Origin: Flagellimonas beolgyonensis
GTDB lineage: Bacteria; Bacteroidota; Bacteroidia; Flavobacteriales; Flavobacteriaceae
Assembly: GCF_003992615.1 (NCBI RefSeq)
Contig: NZ_RZMY01000013.1
Span: forward strand, 350,238 to 414,237
Length of the DNA stretch: 64,000 nucleotides
Direction: 5' to 3'
Each line of letters opens with the position of its first letter. The stretch's first letter is position 1. The notes below the pieces were generated by a model. It saw nothing but the letters and a program-made list of their open reading frames with translations. It was not told the origin of the DNA and did no database searches. Below are positions 1 to 10,057 of this stretch, in pieces. A program made the translations under genes and the position numbers.

Positions 1-1
1 G

Positions 2-1750
2 GATAGCCACCGAGCCCCCAGGTATTGTGGCTTGACCATCAGCAATTTGATCGTACAGGAATCGCCGGATTGGCTGAAAAACCGATTAAGGGCCATCGGA
101 CTTTCCCCTATCAATAATGTGGTGGATGTGACCAATTATGTATTGCACGAATTGGGCCAACCGCTCCATGCTTTTGACGCTTCCAAGATCAAGGGAAACA
201 AAATCGAGGTGAAGACTTTGCCTACAGGCACCAAGTTCCGCACGTTGGATGATGTGGAACGGGAACTCCATGAAGAAGATTTAATGATCTGTGATGCGGA
301 AAAACCCATGTGTATTGCAGGAGTATTTGGCGGCTTATATTCCGGGGTTACCGAGCACACTTCATCCATCTTTTTGGAAAGCGCCTATTTCGACCCGGTA
401 TCCATTCGTAAAACAGCCAAAAGACATGGGTTGAACACCGATGCTTCGTTCCGTTTCGAGCGTGGCATTGATATCAACATTACCGAATATGCACTCAAAC
501 GTGCTGCATTGCTTATCCGGGAGATTGCCGGTGGCTACATCAGCTCCGAAATCATCGACCTATATCCAAAGAAGCCCCAGGACCGGCAAGTGTTCTTGAC
601 CTTTGATAAGATCAACAATCTTATTGGCCAAGAGATTCCCCGTGACAAAATCAAGGCGATTTTATCCTCATTGGAAATCCGAATCAACAATGTGACCGAA
701 TCTGGCTTGGGTCTGACGATTCCAAGTTACCGCGTGGATGTGACCCGTGAGGTGGATGTTATTGAGGAAATCCTTAGGGTCTATGGGTACAACAATATCG
801 ATTTCAAGGAAAAACTGAATGCCTCCATTGCCAAAACGTCCCGATTTGAGAACCACAGGATCCAGGACATCATCGGTGATATGTTGGCCGGTAAAGGATT
901 TTATGAAATCATGACCAACAGTTTGGTTTCTGTTGATTCTTTAAATGAAGCCGAGACAACTTCAGCTGTAAAGATGTTGAACCCGCTAAGTGCCGATCTT
1001 TCAGTATTACGGACGTCAATGTTATCCTCTGGGCTACAGACCGTGGGTTACAACCATAACCGACAAAAAACGGACCTTAAGCTTTTTGAATTTGGCAAAA
1101 CCTATCAGCACGATGGTGCCTATAAAGAAAAACAGCATTTGGCCCTTTACATTTCAGGAGAGCGGCACCAAGACAGCTGGGTGGTACCCTCCAGAAAAAC
1201 TGACTTTTTCTATTTAAAGGGTATCGTTGATACCGTTTTGGCACGTTTGGGTTTCAATTGGTTGGAAAGCCACCCATGTACCGACGAACATCTGTCTGAA
1301 GGTGTTTCCTATGTGGCCAACGACAAGGTTTTGGCAACTTTCGGGTTGATTGGCAAAGCCGAGCTTAAAAAACACGATGTAAAACAAGAAGTGCTTTATG
1401 CCGACTTTGATTGGGACGTTATCCTAGAATCCATCAATACGCAAAACAAGGTATTCAAGGAAATTCCAAAATTCCCAGAAGTAACCCGCGACTTTGCCTT
1501 ATTGGTGGATGAATCCGTTACTTTTCAAAAGGTGTACGACCTTGCTTGGAAAACGGAGAACAAACTATTGAAAAAGGTCAATTTGTTCGATGTCTATACC
1601 GGCAAGAACTTACCTGAAGGCAAAAAATCCTATGCGGTGAGTTTTACCCTATTGGACGAAAACAAAACGCTTACGGATAAGCAAATCGAGAAGATAATGG
1701 GCAAATTATTGGCCCAATTCCAGAAAGAGCTGGGAGCCGTATTACGTTGA
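2..1750 (+). CDS. pheT: Phenylalanine--tRNA ligase beta subunit, 5'-truncated
   Basis: The beta subunit of the (alpha-beta)2 phenylalanyl-tRNA synthetase, which charges tRNA-Phe in the cytoplasm. The frame is open to the window edge, so the N-terminus lies upstream; about 583 codons are visible of a family length near 800. The first visible residues (RYCGL, then SPDWLKNRL and NNVVDVTNYVLHELGQPLHAFD split across the B3 region) are typical PheT sequence. A B5 region follows in the middle (YPKKPQDRQV onward) and the end is the ferredoxin-fold anticodon-binding domain (FPEVTRDFALLVDE ... LTDKQIEKIMGKL). The TTG at 32 is internal and not a start. The stop codon abuts the stop of the convergent fasciclin gene with no spacer. 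Confidence 0.97.
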   Translation, partial: DSHRAPRYCGLTISNLIVQESPDWLKNRLRAIGLSPINNVVDVTNYVLHELGQPLHAFDASKIKGNKIEVKTLPTGTKFRTLDDVERELHEEDLMICDAEKPMCIAGVFGGLYSGVTEHTSSIFLESAYFDPVSIRKTAKRHGLNTDASFRFERGIDINITEYALKRAALLIREIAGGYISSEIIDLYPKKPQDRQVFLTFDKINNLIGQEIPRDKIKAILSSLEIRINNVTESGLGLTIPSYRVDVTREVDVIEEILRVYGYNNIDFKEKLNASIAKTSRFENHRIQDIIGDMLAGKGFYEIMTNSLVSVDSLNEAETTSAVKMLNPLSADLSVLRTSMLSSGLQTVGYNHNRQKTDLKLFEFGKTYQHDGAYKEKQHLALYISGERHQDSWVVPSRKTDFFYLKGIVDTVLARLGFNWLESHPCTDEHLSEGVSYVANDKVLATFGLIGKAELKKHDVKQEVLYADFDWDVILESINTQNKVFKEIPKFPEVTRDFALLVDESVTFQKVYDLAWKTENKLLKKVNLFDVYTGKNLPEGKKSYAVSFTLLDENKTLTDKQIEKIMGKLLAQFQKELGAVLR

Positions 1751-2287
1751 TTACATTTGCGTGGGCAGAATCACACTGTCAATCTCATGGACCACCCCAA
1801 TTTTGGAATTTAGGTCCGCAGTCGTAATGCGTGCAGTATTCCCCATGGGGTCCGTCAGCACAATATCATAACCATCAAGGTGTGCCAATAATTTTTTACC
1901 CTGTACCGTTGTGAAACTGGCCTTTCCATTCCCCCGGCACATGGCACTCAAAATTCGGGAAGCCGTCAACTGTCCTGCCACTATGTGATAAGTAAGCAAT
2001 GATTTCAAGGCACTTTTATCCTTGGAGTTCAATAATTCGGAAATCTTTTCACTGGAAAAACGCTCGAATGCCGCATCGGAGGGTGCGAAAATGGTAAATG
2101 GTCCGGCATTGTCCAATAAGGCATCCAATTCAGTGGCCTTTACCGCTGCGTTCAATATTTTATGGTTGTCCAAATTGGTCCCATTTTGGACAAAATCTTT
2201 ATGTGATTCTTGATTGGAAATCTGGGCAGTTAGTGAATTGAAGGCCAAAAAAGCACAAAGTAGGGTTAGAATAATGGGGGTTTTCAT
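1751..2287 (-). CDS. Fasciclin-domain secreted protein
   Basis: A 178-residue exported protein with one FAS1 (fasciclin/beta-Ig-H3) domain. An N-terminal signal peptide (MKTPIILTLLCAFLAF, cleavage probably after LTAQ) is followed by the FAS1 fold, recognised from TELDALLDNAGPFTIFAPSDAAFERF, the central LLTYHIVAGQLTA stretch and the final VHEIDSVILP motif. FAS1 proteins act in adhesion or at the cell surface; no specific partner can be deduced here. It converges on pheT with zero spacing and is divergent from the membrane protein at 2498, sharing a 210-base regulatory region with it. Confidence 0.9.
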   Translation of the reverse strand: MKTPIILTLLCAFLAFNSLTAQISNQESHKDFVQNGTNLDNHKILNAAVKATELDALLDNAGPFTIFAPSDAAFERFSSEKISELLNSKDKSALKSLLTYHIVAGQLTASRILSAMCRGNGKASFTTVQGKKLLAHLDGYDIVLTDPMGNTARITTADLNSKIGVVHEIDSVILPTQM

Positions 2288-2434
2288 GTGTATTTCTGTG
2301 ACTTTGGGACTTGCTTAACTTATAATTTTACGATTAACTGCCAAAAACTTCGATAAGATACATCATTTAGAATGATTTTGGCGAATTTTTTCATCTTCAA
2401 ATTTAATTTAACACATCCTTAACATATCTGAAAT

Positions 2435-2448
2435 ATGACAAATGTCAT
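2435..2448. promoter_or_regulatory. Perfect palindrome resembling a Crp/Fnr-family operator
   Basis: ATGACA-AA-TGTCAT is a perfect 14-base dyad. Read as five-base half-sites ATGAC/GTCAT with a four-base spacer, it has the geometry of Crp/Fnr-family operators. It lies 20 bases upstream of the putative -7 box of the gene at 2498 and within the divergent intergenic region, so it could serve either gene. The regulator identity is inference. Confidence 0.35.
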
Positions 2449-2467
2449 GATCAAAAATTCTATTCCT

Positions 2468-2475
2468 TAACTTTG
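2468..2475 (+). promoter_or_regulatory. Putative -7 promoter box TAACTTTG
   Basis: TAACTTTG matches the Bacteroidota -7 consensus TAnnTTTG exactly and ends 22 bases before the ATG at 2498. A convincing -33 TTG is not present at the usual distance (only a TG), which fits a promoter needing an activator at the adjacent palindrome. Confidence 0.45.
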
Positions 2476-2497
2476 AGGGAATTGCTAAGAAAAGTCT

Positions 2498-4932
<2,435 letters not shown>

Positions 4933-4980
4933 TTAACAACATTTAACGCACCATTAACAAGGTCAACTTTTTGGTATTGT

Positions 4981-4988
4981 TACATTTG
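4981..4988 (+). promoter_or_regulatory. Putative -7 promoter box TACATTTG
   Basis: An exact TAnnTTTG match only eight bases before the ATG at 4997. If transcription starts the usual few bases downstream, the mRNA would be essentially leaderless for that ATG, or have a leader of about 20 bases for the alternative ATG at 5015. No clear -33 TTG is seen. Confidence 0.4.
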
Positions 4989-4996
4989 TTAGCCTA

Positions 4997-6400
4997 ATGG
5001 AACGTTCCCTTTATATGGTAAGACTTTTACTCGGCCTCACAATTCTCTCCATTATTTCCTGTTCTGAAAAATCAGAAACACAAACGTCCATTTACTTCGG
5101 AGGTGAAATTGTCAATCCTACCAGTGATTATGTAGTACTGTATCATAACGATGCCTATGTGGATTCCGTAAGGCTTGATGATAATAATCGTTTTGCCTTT
5201 AATCTTGACAATATTGAAGCGGGATTGTACCATTTTGACCATGCCCCAGAGCTGCAATATGTTTACCTGGAAGAAGGTGATAGCCTTATTGCCCGTTTGA
5301 ACACGGTTGAATTTGACGAATCGTTGGTCTTTTCCGGCAAGGGCAGTGAAATCAACAATTTTTTGATCGAGATGTTCTTGGACTATGAGATGGAAGAACC
5401 TCTCATTGAAGATTTCTATGAATTAGATCCCAGTGAGTTCAGCATCAAGGTAGACTCGCTTCGCAACTTAAAAGTGGAACGTCTGAAGGTACTGGCCGAG
5501 GAATATGAATTCTCTGATCGTGTTTTGGCCATGGCCGAAGCTTCGATCGACTACAATTCCTTCATCAGCAAGGAAAAATACCCTTTTTACCACAAGAAAA
5601 AATTGGGAGAGGACACCTTTCACAATATTCCAGATTCCTTTTTTGCCTATCGAAAGCAAATCGATCTAAAAAACAAGGACCTTACCTATTTCAGGCCCTA
5701 TTTCGATTTTATGAAATGGCACTTTGGCAACATTTCGTACATGACCTGCCTTGAAAATTGTGCTACCGAAAACCAACCGGTGAACGATCGATTGCACTTC
5801 AACAAGCATAAATTGGCCTTGGTAGACAGTTTGGTGCAGCAGCCGGAGTTGCGGGACATCCTATTCCGAAACATTGCGGTCGACTATTTGTTGAAAGAAC
5901 ACAACCCAAGTGCAGAAAGCCGAATGTTCATAGATAAGTTCCGTTCCCTTTCCTCCAATGATGAGCACAAGGAAGAAATCGATCTTTTGTACAGGGGCAT
6001 CGAAAACCTTCAGCCCAACACCACCTTGCCCAATATTTTGCTTTTGGATGCCAACAACAAGGAGGTTTCCATTAAGGAAGTGGCCAACGGCAAGAAGCAT
6101 ACGGTATTTTACTTTTGGACCGCGGCGCAAAAGAAACATTTCCGCAATGTGAACAAACACATCACAGAGTTGGAACAAAAATATCCGCAATACAATTTCG
6201 TGGGTATTAATTTAAGAACCAGCTATCCCCAGTGGAAATTATTGGTCGAGGAATACAAATTGGACACTAGCAAACAATTTTACGGGGAAAACTTCAAAGA
6301 AATCCAAATGGCCATGGTCATCGATGCCTTGAACAAGTGCGTCATCGCAAAGGACTCCGTTATCGTGAATGGATTCGCCGATCTGTACAAATCCCTTTGA
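4997..6400 (+). CDS. Thioredoxin-fold (TlpA-like) lipoprotein lacking the CxxC motif
   Basis: A 467-residue exported lipoprotein: hydrophobic signal segment ending in the lipobox IISC. An N-terminal beta-rich domain follows (FGGEIVNPTSDYVVLY, similar in style to the DUF4369 domain often found ahead of TlpA domains), then a long helical middle and a C-terminal thioredoxin-like fold. In the fold the redox-active WCxxC region is replaced by FYFWTAAQKKH, so it cannot act as a thiol oxidoreductase in the usual way. An ATG at 5015 (MVRLLLGLTIL) is an attractive alternative start because it gives a normal signal peptide and a normal leader from the box at 4981. Single gene, closed by a hairpin terminator. 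Confidence 0.8.
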   Translation: MERSLYMVRLLLGLTILSIISCSEKSETQTSIYFGGEIVNPTSDYVVLYHNDAYVDSVRLDDNNRFAFNLDNIEAGLYHFDHAPELQYVYLEEGDSLIARLNTVEFDESLVFSGKGSEINNFLIEMFLDYEMEEPLIEDFYELDPSEFSIKVDSLRNLKVERLKVLAEEYEFSDRVLAMAEASIDYNSFISKEKYPFYHKKKLGEDTFHNIPDSFFAYRKQIDLKNKDLTYFRPYFDFMKWHFGNISYMTCLENCATENQPVNDRLHFNKHKLALVDSLVQQPELRDILFRNIAVDYLLKEHNPSAESRMFIDKFRSLSSNDEHKEEIDLLYRGIENLQPNTTLPNILLLDANNKEVSIKEVANGKKHTVFYFWTAAQKKHFRNVNKHITELEQKYPQYNFVGINLRTSYPQWKLLVEEYKLDTSKQFYGENFKEIQMAMVIDALNKCVIAKDSVIVNGFADLYKSL

Positions 6401-6402
6401 CC

Positions 6403-6434
6403 AAAAAAGCCCTGAATTTCTCCAGGGCCCTTTC
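6403..6434. terminator. Bidirectional intrinsic terminator
   Basis: GCCCTG-aatttct... pairs with CAGGGC (6409-6414 with 6423-6428), flanked by an A-run on the left and a T-run on the right. It sits between two convergent genes and can serve both. Confidence 0.75.
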
Positions 6435-6450
6435 ACATTTATATATTTTA

Positions 6451-7107
6451 TTAGGAATTACCCTTTCGGTAATCTGCCAAGAATTTTTCCAATCCAATGT
6501 CGGTCAATGGGTGGTTCAAGAGCCCTAAGATAGATGATAAAGGTCCTGTCATAACATCGGCCCCAATTTTGGCACAATCGATCACGTGCATGGTGTGACG
6601 GATGGATGCGGCCAATATTTGCGTTTCAAAGTCATAATTGTCATAGATTAATCGGATTTCCGATATCAAGTTCAATCCGTCGGTAGAGATATCATCCAAA
6701 CGACCTAAAAATGGAGAAACATAAGTTGCTCCGGCCTTTGCGGCCAATAGGGCCTGACCTGGTGAAAATACCAGGGTACAGTTGGTGCGGATCCCTTTAT
6801 CCGAAAAATACTTCAACGCCTTTACCCCATCCTTTATCATGGGCACCTTAACCACGATTTGCTCGTGCAGTTCGGCTAGCTCCTCCCCTTCCCGGATCAT
6901 GCCAGCAAGATCGGTGGCCACAACTTCTGCGGAAACATCGCCCTCAACAATGTTGCAGATATCCACGTAGTGTTTTAAAATATTGTCTTTACCTGTTATG
7001 CCCTCCTTAGCCATTAAGGAAGGGTTGGTGGTCACTCCGTCCAAAACACCCAATGCCTGGGCTTCCTTAATTTGGTCGAGGTTGGCCGTATCAATAAAAA
7101 ATTTCAT
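6451..7107 (-). CDS. fsa: Transaldolase, short (TalC/FSA) type
   Basis: A 218-residue class I aldolase of the short transaldolase/fructose-6-phosphate aldolase family, acting in the non-oxidative pentose phosphate pathway in the cytoplasm. The start [16 protein letters not shown], the GVTTNPSLM motif and the Schiff-base lysine in IVVKVPM (K87) are all present, as are SPFLGRLDD and the ASIRH segment. Length matches the family. Sequence alone does not decide between transaldolase and fructose-6-phosphate aldolase activity; in Bacteroidota the transaldolase role is usual. It follows the SDR gene by 40 bases and ends at the shared terminator. Confidence 0.95.
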   Translation of the reverse strand: MKFFIDTANLDQIKEAQALGVLDGVTTNPSLMAKEGITGKDNILKHYVDICNIVEGDVSAEVVATDLAGMIREGEELAELHEQIVVKVPMIKDGVKALKYFSDKGIRTNCTLVFSPGQALLAAKAGATYVSPFLGRLDDISTDGLNLISEIRLIYDNYDFETQILAASIRHTMHVIDCAKIGADVMTGPLSSILGLLNHPLTDIGLEKFLADYRKGNS

Positions 7108-7147
7108 TCTTGATGATTTAAAATTATGGTTCTCTTAGACTATAAAA

Positions 7148-7957
7148 CTACAACTTATAATGGTTGAGCAATAGCTTTTCATAGACTTTATCCGGCAAAA
7201 TCCGTTTTAAACACAACGAAAATTTTTGGAGAAATGCTCCAACGGGATTGTGCACTTTGGGCGCTTTTTGGTTCATGATTTTATAAACGGCATGGGCCAC
7301 TTGCATGGGGTCTCCCCCACTGTCCACATCCACATTGATGCCATCCAGGGTCTGTGCATATTTATCCTCGTAAGCGGAACCGTCGAGCACAGGGGCATGG
7401 TAGCGCCCAGCCGCAATGTTGGTAGCAAAGTCGCCCGGGGCCACATTGGTAACGGTTACCCCGAAATCCTTCACTTCCATGCGTAACGCCTCCGTGATCA
7501 GGCCCAACGCACCTTTGGTGGCCGAATAGAACCCGCGGAACGGTAATCCCATATACCCGGCAATGGATGTAATGTTGATGATTGCCCCACCTCCCTGCTT
7601 TCTCATTTGTGGTAGAACGGCTTTCATCATGTGTATTGGTCCATGGAAGTTGGTTTCGAAGACTTTCAAAATCTCTTCATGGGGTGTTTCCTCGATCGGT
7701 CCGGTAATGCCCACCCCTGCATTGTTGATCAGCACATCAATTCGACCTTCTTTGGAAACCACATCGGACACTGCCTTTTTAATGCTTTCCACATCCTTCA
7801 CATCCAATTGGATCAAGGTAAAGGGTTCAAAATCGGGGTAGTTTTCAAGATTTCGGGTGGTGCCGTAAACCTTGCATCCCTTGTTGGTCAAAAAAGTGCC
7901 GATGGATTTGCCAATTCCGGAAGAACCTCCGGTAATGAATACCACTTTGCTTTCCAT
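7148..7957 (-). CDS. Short-chain dehydrogenase/reductase (SDR)
   Basis: A 269-residue classical NAD(P)-dependent oxidoreductase. The Rossmann motif TGGSSGIG lies at residues 9-16, NNAG at about 78-81, and the catalytic residues are S131, Y144 and K148 (in FYSATK). The loop after beta-2 reads TTRN, which suggests NADP(H) preference. The substrate is not evident; the C-terminal basic, hydrophobic tail (FSLCLKRILPDKVYEKLLL) resembles SDRs that act on lipids or retinol-like molecules and may touch the membrane. It is probably co-transcribed with the transaldolase downstream and lies just after the SRP RNA gene on the same strand. Confidence 0.92.
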   Translation of the reverse strand: MESKVVFITGGSSGIGKSIGTFLTNKGCKVYGTTRNLENYPDFEPFTLIQLDVKDVESIKKAVSDVVSKEGRIDVLINNAGVGITGPIEETPHEEILKVFETNFHGPIHMMKAVLPQMRKQGGGAIINITSIAGYMGLPFRGFYSATKGALGLITEALRMEVKDFGVTVTNVAPGDFATNIAAGRYHAPVLDGSAYEDKYAQTLDGINVDVDSGGDPMQVAHAVYKIMNQKAPKVHNPVGAFLQKFSLCLKRILPDKVYEKLLLNHYKL

Positions 7958-7984
7958 GATCGGTGATTTTTGGGTACAAAAAAA

Positions 7985-8079
7985 GGCAAGCTACCTACAT
8001 CGCACCGCTACGACCACATACCCTTGCTGCGTTCCCGCCCTGGGGGATTCTGCAGGAGCTGGTCGTGTAGGACTTGCCG
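7985..8079 (-). ncRNA. ffs: Signal recognition particle RNA (small bacterial SRP RNA)
   Basis: The RNA scaffold of the signal recognition particle, which with Ffh targets nascent membrane and secreted proteins. The minus strand carries the hallmark GGGAACGCAGCAAGGGTA typical of Bacteroidota SRP RNA, and the ends GGCAAG (8078-8073) and CTTGCC (7990-7985) pair to close the long hairpin. A run of seven T residues on the minus strand (7984-7978) follows, so the helix doubles as terminator. A good promoter precedes it. The exact 5' end is uncertain by a few bases. Confidence 0.92.
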
Positions 8080-8082
8080 ACT

Positions 8083-8112
8083 GCAAATATACGGACTTTT
8101 AAATTTGTTGCA
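8083..8112 (-). promoter_or_regulatory. Promoter of the SRP RNA gene
   Basis: On the minus strand a TTG (-33 element) is followed after 19 bases by TATATTTG (8090-8083), an exact TAnnTTTG -7 box, with the RNA beginning four to six bases later. This is the best Bacteroidota-type sigma-A promoter in the window and anchors the other weaker calls. Confidence 0.8.
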
Positions 8113-8155
8113 ATCCCAATTCATTCTTAATTTCGGTGATCACGAAGAATTATCC

Positions 8156-9220
8156 ATGAAACATGAATTTAGGACAATGGTGAAGCTGTTATCGATTTTT
8201 GGCGTATTGCTGTTCTTTTTGGCTTGTGGCGACAACGCCGACCCCGCCAAACAATTTTCCATTCAATTGGAAGAGAAAACCTTACAACAAAACCAACAAG
8301 TTGGGGTGAGTATCAAAAACCGGAAAAATCTCGAAATTTCCAATATCCATTATTTTGTGGATGAAAAGGAACTACCCGTCTCCGATGGAAAAATCACACT
8401 GGACCTCCCCACGTTGGGCAATAAGGTTCTGGTGGCACAATTTGACCTGGATGGACAACAACTGGAAATTGAGGAGAAAATACGCCTGCTTGCGCCAAAT
8501 GCGCCCAGCGTGTATACCTATGATATTGTGAATACCTATCCACACGACACCAAGGCCTACACCCAAGGGTTGGAATTTCATGATGGGGTGCTTTACGAAG
8601 GCACCGGAAAAAGAGGGGAATCCACCATTCGAAAAGTAAACTTTGAAACCGGTGAGGTGTTGCAACAAATCGAATTGGACAACTCCATCTTTGGCGAAGG
8701 TATTACCGTGATGAACGGCAAGCTCTATCAATTGACCTGGCAAAGCGGGATGGGATTCGTTTACAATCTGGAAACTTTTAATAAAATCAAAAACTTCACC
8801 TATGGTGAAAGCCGCGAGGGTTGGGGACTTTGTAATGATGGCGAAAAGATCTTCAAAAGCGATGGCACCGAAAAAATCTGGTTTCTGGATCCCGAAACCT
8901 TGGAAGAACAAGGCCATATAGAGACCGCTACCAATAAATCCATCTTTAACAAGGCCAATGAACTGGAGTATGTGGATGGTAAAATCTATGCCAATGTATA
9001 CCAATTCGAAAGTATGATGATCATTGATGCAACTTCAGGTGCCATCGAGGGGGTTGTCAATTTTGGTGGATTAAAAAGTCACGTGAAGAAGGGTCCGGAC
9101 TGGGACGAAACCAATTCCGTGCTCAACGGAGTGGCCTATCATCCGGAGCGAAAAACACTGTTCGTAACTGGAAAGAACTGGGACAAGTTGTTCGAGGTAA
9201 AAATCTATCCCAAGGAATAA
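8156..9220 (+). CDS. Glutaminyl-peptide cyclotransferase (bacterial/plant type) lipoprotein
   Basis: Converts N-terminal glutamine of peptides or proteins to pyroglutamate; in Bacteroidota this is often linked to processing of exported proteins. A lipoprotein signal (MVKLLSIFGVLLFFLAC) is followed by an Ig-like N-terminal segment and a five-bladed beta-propeller recognised from YPHDTKAYTQGLEF, LYEGTGKRGESTIRKV, ELDNSIFGEGIT and ANELEYVDGKIYANVYQ. The open frame extends upstream to 7970 but that part overlaps the SRP RNA gene, so the ATG at 8156 (or 8177) is the start. The stop overlaps the next start as TAATG, indicating translational coupling with the thioesterase. Confidence 0.93.
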   Translation: MKHEFRTMVKLLSIFGVLLFFLACGDNADPAKQFSIQLEEKTLQQNQQVGVSIKNRKNLEISNIHYFVDEKELPVSDGKITLDLPTLGNKVLVAQFDLDGQQLEIEEKIRLLAPNAPSVYTYDIVNTYPHDTKAYTQGLEFHDGVLYEGTGKRGESTIRKVNFETGEVLQQIELDNSIFGEGITVMNGKLYQLTWQSGMGFVYNLETFNKIKNFTYGESREGWGLCNDGEKIFKSDGTEKIWFLDPETLEEQGHIETATNKSIFNKANELEYVDGKIYANVYQFESMMIIDATSGAIEGVVNFGGLKSHVKKGPDWDETNSVLNGVAYHPERKTLFVTGKNWDKLFEVKIYPKE

Positions 9221-9618
9221 TGGAGCGCTTCACCGAAACATTTGATGTGGTCGCGGAAGATTTGGATGAACTCAACCATGTGAACAACATCCGGTATATC
9301 GAGTGGATACAGGATATCTCCAAAAAGCATTGGCACCAAGTCACAACCGAAGCCATGCGCGCAACCATGGTCTGGGTAGTGCGCAACCACAACATTTCCT
9401 ATTCCAAATCGGCCCTATTGGGCGACACTATTCAAATTTCAACCTATATTGAAAGCAACAAAGGCCCCATATCCACCAGAGTCGTGGAAATCTCCAATAA
9501 AATTTCGGGGGAGCTATTGGTTAAGGGCATAACGGAATGGTGCTTGTTGGATGCCCAAACCTTTCGACCCAAACGGGTCCCGGAAGAAGTCCAACAGTTG
9601 TTTGGCGGAAAATCGTAA
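9220..9618 (+). CDS. Acyl-CoA thioesterase, 4HBT hotdog fold
   Basis: A 132-residue hotdog-fold thioesterase that would hydrolyse an acyl-CoA or acyl-ACP. The signature region DLDELNHVNNIRYIEWIQD corresponds to the 4HBT active-site helix; the family's typical DxxGHVNN pattern is met with DELNHVNN. The substrate cannot be told from the sequence. The start overlaps the glutaminyl cyclase stop by one base (TAATG), so the two form a two-gene operon despite no obvious functional link. It is followed by 439 bases without a clear gene. Confidence 0.9.
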   Translation: MERFTETFDVVAEDLDELNHVNNIRYIEWIQDISKKHWHQVTTEAMRATMVWVVRNHNISYSKSALLGDTIQISTYIESNKGPISTRVVEISNKISGELLVKGITEWCLLDAQTFRPKRVPEEVQQLFGGKS

Positions 9619-10057
9619 ACAAGCTATATTTCAATAGGTTATATCAATTCTACAACCTAAATCTCAAGGTTTTGTACCGTTCATCGAAATTTAGGACCTA
9701 AAACTGCAATTTGCCATTCCCAAATTTTGATTTTACCCCTTCAAATCGTAAACTGTAGTTAAAACCTAAAAACAACCCAAAAATATACCAACTTAACCCA
9801 AACAAAACTCCATTCATTTTTCGCCCTCAGACCTCTCAAACTAATTAAAGGCAAATACCGTTTCAGGTGCTGTTGCACCTACCAAAAATCAGCATGTTTT
9901 TTATCCTGCTTTGGTAATGGAATTTAACCTGTTAACGAAATTTTAAGAGGAATTGTAGGAAAATCATGCGATTCAGTAAGAAATCCATAGTTTTTTTAAG
10001 GGAAAACTGCAATGAGTTTTTTTTACCCCTTAGTAACTTGCAATCAGTAAATTGCAC
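9619..10057. other. Long A/T-rich intergenic region upstream of the LytTR regulator
   Basis: No convincing gene is present; a short open frame from 9966 overlaps the LytTR start out of frame and looks spurious. The region holds an inverted repeat AGGTGC-tgtt-GCACCT at 9865-9880 and a two-part motif that occurs twice: AAAACTGCAAT (9700-9710 and 10003-10013) followed by TTTTACCCCTT (9731-9741 and 10021-10031). The second copy lies just before the LytTR start codon and could be part of its control region. Confidence 0.5.
9865..9880. repeat. Short inverted repeat (hairpin or operator)
   Basis: AGGTGC pairs with GCACCT around a four-base loop. No T-run follows, so it is not a normal intrinsic terminator; it may be an operator or an RNA hairpin after the thioesterase gene. 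Confidence 0.4.

Noticed and set aside
6451..7957. Functional link between the transaldolase and the SDR
   Set aside because: They are only neighbours on one strand with a 40-base gap; no shared pathway can be shown from sequence.
7970..8155. N-terminal extension of the glutaminyl cyclase open frame
   Set aside because: It overlaps the SRP RNA gene and its promoter, and the ATG at 8156 gives a proper lipoprotein signal.
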